Positions 1-7,300 of a DNA stretch of 7,804 bases are shown here, in pieces; positions within the stretch are counted from its first letter, which is position 1, and each line of letters starts with the position of its first letter. The stretch is from Gammaproteobacteria bacterium (lineage in GTDB: Bacteria > Pseudomonadota > Gammaproteobacteria > SURF-13). The position numbers and the translations under genes were made by a program. Below the pieces are notes generated by a model. That model was not told where the DNA came from and ran no database searches. It was given only the letters and a program-made list of their open reading frames with translations. The DNA lies in contig JAMCTV010000109.1 of NCBI GenBank assembly GCA_023381235.1, forward strand, positions 1 through 7,804, in the 5' to 3' direction.

Positions 1-527
1 ATCAGCACCGGCAGAGCGGGAAAGCGCCGCCGCAGCGTGGTGAGAATATCGCGCAGCGCCGCGCCGCTGGGCGAGGTGAGGATGCCGACTTGACCGGGCA
101 GGGCGGGTAAAGGTTTTTTGCGCACTTCATCGAACAAACCTTCCGCCGCAAGACGCTGCTTTAGCAATTCAAAGGCGCGGCGCAATGCGCCTTCACCGGC
201 AGGCTCCAGGTGCTCCACGATGAGCTGGAACTCTCCGCGCGCCTCATACAGGCTGACCCGCGCCCGCGCCAGCACCTGTGCGCCGTTTTCCGGCGCGAAA
301 CCGAGGCGCAGGGCGTTCATGCGAAATAGGGCGCAGCGCACCTGCGCCTGTTCATCCTTCAGGGTGAAATACAGATGCCCGGAGGATGGGCGGGCGAGGT
401 TGGAGATTTCGCCTTCTACCCACAGCAGGGGCAGGCCGCCCTCCAGGAGCGCGCGCGCCTCACGGTTGAGGCGCGACACGCTGTAGACGTCACGTACCTG
501 GCCGGTTGGGGGAGATGGCTCCTGCAT
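1..527 (-). CDS. xseA: Exodeoxyribonuclease VII large subunit, N-terminal part (runs off left edge)
   Basis: XseA is the large subunit of exonuclease VII, a cytoplasmic enzyme that degrades single-stranded DNA and works with several XseB subunits in repair. About 175 N-terminal codons are present; the E. coli protein is about 456 residues. The reverse-strand translation carries the N-terminal OB-fold signature: YSVSRLNREAR, then WVEGEISNLARPSSGH, LYFTLKDEQAQVRCALF, and PAGEGALRRAFELLKQRL leading to KKPLPALPGQVGILTSPSGAA, where the catalytic domain begins. The ATG at 527 gives an N-terminus of about the usual length. An in-frame GTG at 545 would add six residues. Neither start has a strong Shine-Dalgarno sequence, so the start is uncertain by that amount. 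The gene diverges from guaB, as in E. coli. No frame damage is visible in this part. Confidence 0.95.
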   Translation of the reverse strand, partial: MQEPSPPTGQVRDVYSVSRLNREARALLEGGLPLLWVEGEISNLARPSSGHLYFTLKDEQAQVRCALFRMNALRLGFAPENGAQVLARARVSLYEARGEFQLIVEHLEPAGEGALRRAFELLKQRLAAEGLFDEVRKKPLPALPGQVGILTSPSGAALRDILTTLRRRFPALPVL

Positions 528-539
528 GGACCAATGATA

Positions 540-577
540 ACTCACCCGCGCGCCCTGCGGGAGCGGTGCGCGTGAGT
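540..577. repeat. GC-rich dyad between xseA and guaB
   Basis: ACTCAC at 540-545 is the exact reverse complement of GTGAGT at 572-577. After one C/C mismatch the pairing continues for five more positions (one is G-T), and the remaining loop holds a small CCC/GGG stem. The dyad ends three bases before the guaB -35 element and covers the alternative xseA GTG start at 545. It could be an operator for one or both divergent genes or an mRNA hairpin at the xseA 5' end. No PurR-like box is recognisable in it, so the role is unknown. Confidence 0.55.
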
Positions 578-579
578 CA

Positions 580-608
580 TTTACCTGGGGACGAAAAAAT
601 AATATAAT
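580..608 (+). promoter_or_regulatory. Sigma-70 type promoter of guaB
   Basis: A perfect -10 hexamer TATAAT lies at 603-608. TTTACC at 580-585 matches the TTGACA consensus at four of six positions, with a 17-base spacer. The predicted transcription start near 615 would give a leader of about 30 bases before the guaB ATG. The AT-rich stretch 595-611 stands out from its GC-rich surroundings. No attenuator or riboswitch would fit in so short a leader. Confidence 0.75.
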
Positions 609-644
609 TAGTTGTTTTACCGGCCTTAAATCAGGAAACCTGCC

Positions 645-2111
645 ATGCGTGTTGGGAGCCAGGGTCTCACCTTCGACGACGTGCTGCTGGTGCCTGCCCA
701 CTCCACGGTGCTGCCCAAGCAGGTGGAGCTCGCCACACCGCTCACGCGCGAGATCAAACTCAACATCCCGCTGGTCTCCGCCGCCATGGACACCGTTACC
801 GAGGCGCGCCTGGCGATCAGCCTGGCGCAGGAAGGCGGCATCGGTTTCATCCACAAAAACATGTCCGTGGAGGATCAGGCGCGCCATGTACGCCAGGTGA
901 AAAAATTCGAGAGCGGGATGATCCGCGACCCGATCACCGTTTCCCCCAACACCAGTATCGGCGAAGTGCTGGCCCTGACGCGCGCCAGCAACATCTCCGG
1001 CGTGCCCGTCGTAGAAGGCGAAGAACTGGTTGGCATCGTCACCGGGCGCGATCTGCGTTTTATCACGCAGTATGACAAACCGGTATCGTCCATCATGACG
1101 CCCAAGGAGCGCCTGGTGACGGTGCGCGAAGGCGCAAGCCGCGATGAAGCCGTGAAACTGCTGCACCAGCATCGCATCGAAAAGGTGCTGGTGGTGAATG
1201 ACAAGTTTCATTTGCGCGGCCTGATTACCTTCAAGGACATCCAGAAGGCCACAGAGAATCCATATGCCTGCAAGGACAGCCAGGGACGCTTGCGCGTGGG
1301 CGCGGCGGTGGGCACCGGCCCCGACACTGAAGAGCGCGTGAGCGCGCTGGTCGCCGCCGGTGTGGACGTGATTGTGGTGGACACCGCGCACGGGCACTCG
1401 CAATTTGTGCTCGATAAAGTGCGCTGGCTGAAAAAGAGCTATGCCGATGTGCAGGTGGTCGGCGGCAACGTGGCCACCGGCGCGGCGGCGCTGGCGCTGG
1501 TCGAGGCTGGCGCGGACGCGATCAAGGTCGGCATCGGGCCGGGTTCCATCTGCACCACGCGCGTGGTCACCGGCGTGGGCGTGCCGCAGTTGAGCGCGAT
1601 TCTGGATGTGGCCGAGGCGCTCAAAAGCAGCGGCGTGCCGTTTATCTCCGACGGCGGTATCCGTTATTCGGGCGATCTCGCCAAGGCCATCGCGGCGGGC
1701 GCGCACTCCGTCATGATCGGTGGCCTGTTCGCGGGTACCGAAGAGGCGCCGGGCGAAGTTGAACTCTATCAAGGTCGTTCCTACAAGTCCTACCGCGGCA
1801 TGGGCTCGCTCGGCGCCATGACGCAAGGGCGCGGCGCAAGCGAGCGTTACTTCCAGGAAGACGTGCGCGAGATGGAAAAGCTGGTGCCGGAAGGTATCGA
1901 AGGGCGCGTCCCGTACAAAGGCAGCGTGCAGGCCATCATCCATCAACTGCTCGGCGGCCTGCGCGCCAGCATGGGCTATACCGGCTGCCATACCATGGAC
2001 GCCATGCGCACCAAGCCGCACTTCGTGCGCATCAGCGCGGCGGGCATGCGCGAAAGCCACGTGCACGACGTGACCATCACCAAGGAAGCGCCGAATTACC
2101 GGATTGACTGA
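645..2111 (+). CDS. guaB: Inosine-5'-monophosphate dehydrogenase
   Basis: Oxidises IMP to XMP with NAD+, the committed step from IMP toward GMP, in the cytoplasm as a tetramer. The 488 residues equal the E. coli length. The N-terminus (LTFDDVLLVPAHSTVLP) and AAMDTVTEARLAI begin the TIM barrel. Two CBS domains follow at about residues 95-205, inserted in the barrel. The catalytic loop GPGSICTTR has the nucleophile Cys303, and the phosphate-binding segment is DGGIRYSGDLAKAIAAGA. The mobile flap carries the Arg401-Tyr402 pair, and the C-terminus ESHVHDVTITKEAPNYR is typical. The ATG at 645 is supported by AGGA at 633-636 (8-base spacing) and by alignment with the E. coli N-terminus. It is followed after 99 bases by guaA, the next enzyme of the pathway. 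All expected motifs are intact. Confidence 0.98.
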   Translation: MRVGSQGLTFDDVLLVPAHSTVLPKQVELATPLTREIKLNIPLVSAAMDTVTEARLAISLAQEGGIGFIHKNMSVEDQARHVRQVKKFESGMIRDPITVSPNTSIGEVLALTRASNISGVPVVEGEELVGIVTGRDLRFITQYDKPVSSIMTPKERLVTVREGASRDEAVKLLHQHRIEKVLVVNDKFHLRGLITFKDIQKATENPYACKDSQGRLRVGAAVGTGPDTEERVSALVAAGVDVIVVDTAHGHSQFVLDKVRWLKKSYADVQVVGGNVATGAAALALVEAGADAIKVGIGPGSICTTRVVTGVGVPQLSAILDVAEALKSSGVPFISDGGIRYSGDLAKAIAAGAHSVMIGGLFAGTEEAPGEVELYQGRSYKSYRGMGSLGAMTQGRGASERYFQEDVREMEKLVPEGIEGRVPYKGSVQAIIHQLLGGLRASMGYTGCHTMDAMRTKPHFVRISAAGMRESHVHDVTITKEAPNYRID

Positions 2112-2115
2112 AAGC

Positions 2116-2210
2116 AGAGAAAAGAGGCAAGAGAAAAGAGAAAAGAAACGTCTTGATCCAGATGAGCCGTCTATTTTGTACTTTTCTCTTGTATCTTTTC
2201 TATTTTCTCT
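2116..2210 (+). repeat. Long imperfect purine/pyrimidine palindrome in the guaB-guaA spacer
   Basis: The left half is almost pure A/G and the right half almost pure C/T. AGAGAAAA (2116-2123) pairs exactly with TTTTCTCT (2203-2210), and CAAGAGAAAAG (2128-2138) pairs exactly with CTTTTCTCTTG (2181-2191). A third block, 2141-2150 with 2169-2178, can pair at 8 of 10 positions. The unpaired bulges are GAGG (2124-2127) on the left and 11 bases (2192-2202) on the right. The palindrome ends at 2210 and the guaA ATG is at 2211. In the bicistronic mRNA it should fold into a long hairpin. There is no terminal U-run after a GC-rich stem, so it is not a standard terminator. It may affect mRNA processing or guaA translation; this is inference. 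Confidence 0.7.
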
Positions 2211-3785
2211 ATGCATAACATCCACGCCCAGCGCATCCTGATTCTCGACTTCGGTGCGCAATACACCCAGCTTATTGCGCGGCGCGTACGCGAGATCGGC
2301 GTGTATTGCGAAATACATCACTGGGACATCAGCGACGCCGCGCTGCGCGCCTTCCGTCCCAAAGGCATCATCCTCTCCGGCGGACCGGAATCGGTGACGC
2401 TCACCGGCACGCCGCGCGCGCCGCAGCAGGTATTTGAGCTTGGCGTGCCGGTGCTGGGCATCTGCTACGGTATGCAGACCATGGCCGCGCAACTGGGCGG
2501 CGAAGTGGAGAGCGCGTTGCAGCGTGAGTTCGGTTACGCCGAGGTGCGCGCGCGCGGACACTCGGAATTGTTGCGCGACATTGAAGACCGCACCAACGAG
2601 GAAGGCCACGGCCTGCTTGACGTGTGGATGAGCCACGGCGACCGCGTGATGCGCCTGCCGCCCGGCTTCAAACTCATCGCCACCTCGCACAGCTCGCCCA
2701 TCGCGGGCATGGCCGATGAAGCCCGCCATTTTTACGGCGTGCAATTCCATCCCGAAGTGACTCACACGCGCCAGGGCGCGCGCATCCTGCAACGCTTCGT
2801 GCTCGACATCTGCGGCGCAGAGCCGTTATGGACCGCACGCAACATCGTCAGCGACAGCATCGAGCAGATACGCAAGCAGGTGGGGAAGGACGACGTATTG
2901 CTCGGCCTTTCCGGCGGCGTGGACTCCTCGGTGGTGGCGGCGCTGTTGCACAAGGCCATAGGTTCCCAACTCACCTGCGTGTTTGTGGACAACGGCCTGC
3001 TCCGGCTCAACGAAGCGGATCAAGTCATGACCACCTTCGCCACTCACATGGGCATCAAGGTCATCAAGGTGGACGCCGAGCGGCGCTTTCTGGAGGCACT
3101 GAAAGGGATGACCGATCCCGAAGACAAGCGCAAGCGCATCGGCCAGGCGTTCATTGAAGTGTTTGAGGAGCAGGCCGCCGGACTCAAGAACATCAAGTGG
3201 CTTGCGCAGGGTACGATCTATCCTGATGTGATCGAGTCTGCCGCTATCAAAACAGGCAAGGCGCATGTCATCAAATCGCATCATAACGTCGGTGGCCTGC
3301 CGGAAAAGATGAAGCTCAAATTGCTTGAACCGCTGCGCGAGTTGTTCAAGGATGAGGTGCGTAAACTTGGCGTGGAACTGGGCCTGCCCTATGAAATGGT
3401 GTATCGTCATCCGTTCCCCGGCCCTGGCTTAGGTGTGCGCATCCTGGGCGAGGTGCAAAAAGACCACGCCGATACCTTGCGCCTGGCGGACGCGATTTTT
3501 ATCGAAGAACTGCGCAAACATGACTTGTACGACAAGGTAAGCCAGGCCTTCGCCGTATTCCTGCCGGTGAAATCGGTGGGCGTGATGGGCGACGCGCGCC
3601 GCTACGAGCCGGTGATCGCCCTGCGCGCGGTCGAAACGGTGGATTTCATGACCGCCCACTGGGCGCATCTTCCCTACGACATGCTGGATAAAGTCTCCAC
3701 CCGCATCATCAACGAAGTCCCCGGCGTGAGCCGCGTGGTGTACGACATCTCCGGCAAGCCGCCGGCAACGATAGAATGGGAGTAA
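2211..3785 (+). CDS. guaA: GMP synthase (glutamine-hydrolysing)
   Basis: Converts XMP to GMP using ATP and ammonia from glutamine. The 524 residues compare with 525 in E. coli. The class I glutamine amidotransferase domain (about 1-205) has Cys85 in GICYGMQT and His180/Glu182 in GVQFHPEVTHTRQG. The ATP-pyrophosphatase domain (about 206-398) has the P-loop LSGGVDSS at 233-240 and the segments FVDNGLLRLNEA, AQGTIYPDVIES and KSHHNVGGLP. The C-terminal dimerisation domain ends in the usual VVYDISGKPPATIEWE. The ATG at 2211 is the only plausible start, because no in-frame start lies upstream and the N-terminus aligns with GuaA. The preceding bases are C/T-rich with no Shine-Dalgarno sequence and form the foot of the spacer palindrome, which is unusual. 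The gene is co-directional with guaB and is followed by tadA after 22 bases. Confidence 0.98.
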   Translation: MHNIHAQRILILDFGAQYTQLIARRVREIGVYCEIHHWDISDAALRAFRPKGIILSGGPESVTLTGTPRAPQQVFELGVPVLGICYGMQTMAAQLGGEVESALQREFGYAEVRARGHSELLRDIEDRTNEEGHGLLDVWMSHGDRVMRLPPGFKLIATSHSSPIAGMADEARHFYGVQFHPEVTHTRQGARILQRFVLDICGAEPLWTARNIVSDSIEQIRKQVGKDDVLLGLSGGVDSSVVAALLHKAIGSQLTCVFVDNGLLRLNEADQVMTTFATHMGIKVIKVDAERRFLEALKGMTDPEDKRKRIGQAFIEVFEEQAAGLKNIKWLAQGTIYPDVIESAAIKTGKAHVIKSHHNVGGLPEKMKLKLLEPLRELFKDEVRKLGVELGLPYEMVYRHPFPGPGLGVRILGEVQKDHADTLRLADAIFIEELRKHDLYDKVSQAFAVFLPVKSVGVMGDARRYEPVIALRAVETVDFMTAHWAHLPYDMLDKVSTRIINEVPGVSRVVYDISGKPPATIEWE

Positions 3786-3807
3786 TGGAAGTGGCAAGTA
3801 GCAAGGT

Positions 3808-4299
3808 ATGGTGCTTGAAACTAAAAACTTGAAATTCGAAACTGATATTGAATGGATGCGCTACGCCCTCAAGCTCGCCGAGCGCGCGCAACAAGAAGAC
3901 GAGGTGCCGGTGGGCGCGGTGCTGGTGCTGAATGACGAACTCATCGGCGAGGGTTGGAACCGACCCATCGCCGCGCACGATCCCACTGCGCACGCCGAGA
4001 TCATGGCGTTGCGCGCGGGTGCGGAAAAACTTGGCAATTACCGGTTAAACGATGCCACGCTCTACGTCACGCTGGAGCCGTGCGTGATGTGCGCGGGCGC
4101 GATGGTGCACGCGCGCATCAAGCGCCTGGTGTTTGGCGCGAGCGATCCCAAGGCAGGGGCCATTATAAGCGTCTTTAATATTTTGGATTCCGGCAGATTA
4201 AACCACCGTGTTCAGTACGCGAGCGGCATTTTATCTGACGAGTGCGGGGCCATACTGTCCCGCTTTTTCGAAGCGCGCCGTAAAATCCCGTCTGCGTAG
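3808..4299 (+). CDS. tadA: tRNA-specific adenosine deaminase (A34 to I34)
   Basis: TadA deaminates adenosine 34 of tRNA-Arg(ACG) to inosine, so that one tRNA reads several Arg codons. The 163 residues show the cytidine-deaminase fold: VPVGAVLV, then the zinc ligand and catalytic pair His62-Ala-Glu64 in DPTAHAEIMALR, and PCVMC with zinc ligands Cys92 and Cys95. NYRLNDATLYVTLEP and NHRVQ near the C-terminus are also typical of TadA. The ATG at 3808 is the first start after an in-frame stop. It lacks a properly spaced Shine-Dalgarno sequence (AAGG lies one base away). An in-frame TTG at 3829 would give a shorter N-terminus. The first ten or so codons (ETKNLKFET) come from a low-complexity GAAACT/CTTGAAA tract and are probably not conserved. 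It probably shares the guaBA transcript. Its end is 45 bases from the convergent gene, with no clear terminator between. Confidence 0.95.
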   Translation: MVLETKNLKFETDIEWMRYALKLAERAQQEDEVPVGAVLVLNDELIGEGWNRPIAAHDPTAHAEIMALRAGAEKLGNYRLNDATLYVTLEPCVMCAGAMVHARIKRLVFGASDPKAGAIISVFNILDSGRLNHRVQYASGILSDECGAILSRFFEARRKIPSA

Positions 4300-4344
4300 C
4301 CCAATAAAGAGCTTCTGAATAATTCACCGGCGATCAATAAATAA

Positions 4345-7300
4345 TCAGTGATTTTTCGCCTGTATTTCGCGCTTCAACAGCAGCGCGAATTCTTCCGCTG
4401 GCAGGGGCTTGCTGAAGTAATAGCCCTGGCCGGCATCGCATTGGTGGGCACGTAAAAAGGCCGCCTGCTGTTCCGTTTCCACGCCTTCGGCGACTACTTT
4501 GATTCCCAGGCTGTGCGCCATGGCGATGATCGTGGCGGTCAAGGCGGTGTCATCGGAGATGGAAGGGATGCCGCTGATGAAGGAGCGATCAATTTTGAGG
4601 AAATCCACGGGGAATTTCTTGAGATAGCTCAAGCTGCTGTAGCCGGTGCCGAAGTCGTCAATGGAGATGCTCGTTCCCATCGCCTTGAGCGCGCGCAATA
4701 TGTCCACGGTCGTCTCCACCTGCTGCATGACGATGCTTTCGGTCAATTCCAGGTCCAGCCAGCGCGGGTCGAGTCCCGTGCCTTTGAGTATGGCGGTGAT
4801 GGTTTCCAGCAGGTTTTTCTGGTAGAACTGGCGCGCCGAGAGATTGACCGCAACGCGCAACGCCACGATCCCTGCCTTGCGCCAGGCCTGGACCTGCGCG
4901 CAGGCGCTGCGCAGCGCCCACTCGCCCAGGGTTTCGATCAGCCCGGTTTGTTCCGCGATCGGGATGAAGCGGGAGGGCGGGATATCGCCCAGTTCGGGAT
5001 GGCGCCAGCGCAGCAGCGCCTCGGCGCCGGTGATTTTGCCCGTGGCCAGCTCAATCTGCGCCTGGTAATGCAGGCAAATCTCGCGGCGCTCCAGCGCGTG
5101 GCGCAGCGCGTTTCCCAGCGTCATGCGCTCGTCGGCGAGGGCGCGCATCTGCGCCGAGTAGTACTGATAATTATTCCCCCCTTGATTGCGCGCCTGATAC
5201 ATGGCCGTCTCGGCGTTTTTGAGCAATTCTTCGGGATCGTCGCCGTCATGGGGGAAGAGGGTGATGCCGATGCTCAGGTTGATGAAGATTTCACGCTCGT
5301 GCAGGTGAAGCGGCTGGATGAAGCGGTTCATGATCTTTTGCGCGACCAAGGCGCTGGCATTGTCGTCCTTAAGGTCGGTAAGGACGATGGCGAACTCGTC
5401 GCCGCTCAGTCGCGCCACCATATCCTGTGTGCGCATGCCGTCGGCGAGGCGACCGGCGACCAGTTTAAGCAGCGTGTTCCCGGCCTCATGCCCCACCAGG
5501 TCATTGATGTGCTTGAAATTGTCCAGATCGAGACATAATACCGTCATCAGGTGGCGCTGTTTGACGGCGTCAATGAGGGCATGCCCGATATGTTGCAGGA
5601 ACAAGGCGCGATTGGGCAGGCCGGTCAACTCATCGTGATAGGCGAGGTAGTCAATCTTTTCCTGGGTTTGCTGATGACGAACTTCCCTTTCCCGTGTAGC
5701 GAGGGCGTAGCTGAGATCATCCGTGAGTTCCTGCAGCAGACTGATCTCGGCGGCGTCGAAAAAGTTCACCTCGCGGGCGTAGAGATTGAAAACGCCGGTC
5801 ACGCGTCCTTCCGTCTTCAAGGGGAAGGCGGCGTAAGAGCGGAAACCGTATTTTTGAGCGCTTTCGCGCCAGTGGACAAGCCGGGCGTCATGGCCAATAT
5901 CACCGCTCATGAAATGCCGGCCCGCACTCAAGGCGGCGCCGACCGGATCAGCTTTTCCGGCGGGGGCGTGGCGCAGCGCGGCAAGCAGGGCATCCAGATA
6001 TTCCTGCGCGAGGCCGCGCTGGGCGACGGGCTTGAACACGCCCTGTTCCCCGTCGAGCAGGCCGATCCAAGCCAGGCGAAAACGCCCCAGCGTGACGGCG
6101 ATCTGGCACGCCTCCTCCAGCAGTTCCCGCCGATCCTGGACGCGTAAGATGAGACGGTTGATCGCACTCAGTACGGCGTAGAGACGGTTCAGTTCGCTCA
6201 ACTGCTCCTGCTGCCGGACGTGTTCCTGCTGGGAGCGCTCCAGCGTTCCGGCCATCTCGTCGAAGCTGGCTGCGAGTTGTTGCAATTCCCTAGCGCCGGG
6301 AGCGTGGCCGCTGCGCGCGCGCAAATCCCCGGCGCCCAGACGTTTGGCCGCGCTGGTCAGCGCGCGCACCTGGCGCAGAATAAAGGCGTCGCCGCCGCGC
6401 CAGGCGGCCAGAAACGCCAGCAGCGTCACGAGCGCAAGCCAGCCCAGATTGCGCGTGAGGGTGCGGTTTACTTGCGCGTAGGCAATATGCGCGGGGATGC
6501 CTATGGCGAGGATAATGTCTCCAGCGCCGTGCATGGTATGCAGACGGCTGAAGGTGTAAAGATGGGGCTTGTCTCCCGGCCCCGGCGCCTCCACGGTTAC
6601 CTCGTCCTTTTGCGCCAGTTCTTTCCCGGCCAAGGCCAGTTCCGGTGCGGTTTTTCCGATCCACTGTTCTGCATTGGGATGGCGCACCAGAATCGTGCCG
6701 CTGCGATCAAGCAGCGTCAGTACTGCTTCGGCTGGCAGGTCACCCTTGGTGGGCAACTGGCTGAGCCAGCTCAAATCCAGTGCGGTAAACACCACGGCCT
6801 GCACGTTGCCGTTCTCATCGAAGGCGGGATAGCCGAAATTGACAGTGGCCTTGCGCGCGATGCGGCCGATCTGGTAGTCGCCGATGGCAAACTGTTGCTT
6901 CTCCAACGCGCGGCGGAAATAGGTGCGATCGGCGACATTCACCGGCTCGGACAGTGGGAGCGCGCTGCACACCACTGCGCCGTGAAGATCAATAACCCCA
7001 AGATTGGCGTAATAGGGATAGTCCCGCCGCAAATCTGCAAGCAGCGCTTGACAACGTGAAGGTTGAGAGCCGCTCATCTCCGGCAGCCGTGACAAGACGG
7101 CGAGCAGTTGGCGGGTATTGTTAATCAGATGTGCGTATTCGACCGCGGCAAAGCGCGTCAGGTGCAGGGCTTTTTCCCAACTCGCCGCGGCCGCCGCGGC
7201 GCGCTGTTCCATGGCGCTGTACACCACCAGGCCCAGCACCGGCAGTAGGGACAGCGCAGCGAGCAGCAGCAAGCGGGCGCGCAATCCGGAAAGGAGTTTC

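Noticed and set aside
118..575. Plus-strand open frames of 122 and 66 codons over xseA
   Set aside because: They overlap the clear XseA translation on the minus strand and have Arg/Ser-rich shadow composition.
2826..3410. 194-codon minus-strand open frame inside guaA
   Set aside because: A shadow of the guaA ATP-pyrophosphatase domain, with no recognisable protein features.
4261..4360. Bidirectional terminator between tadA and the convergent gene
   Set aside because: Only weak stems are present (CGCTT/AAGCG at 4261-4275; AATC/GATT near 4345-4355), with no stable GC stem followed by a T-run on either strand.
4513..5538. 341-codon open frame on the plus strand
   Set aside because: It lies entirely antisense to the GGDEF-EAL coding region, whose domain motifs are clear. 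Its sequence shows no recognisable domain and reflects GC-rich codon shadowing.
5551..7059. Plus-strand open frames of 198 and 279 codons (5551-6147 and 6220-7059)
   Set aside because: Both are antisense to the GAF, HAMP and sensor regions of the c-di-GMP gene, with no own ribosome sites or family motifs.
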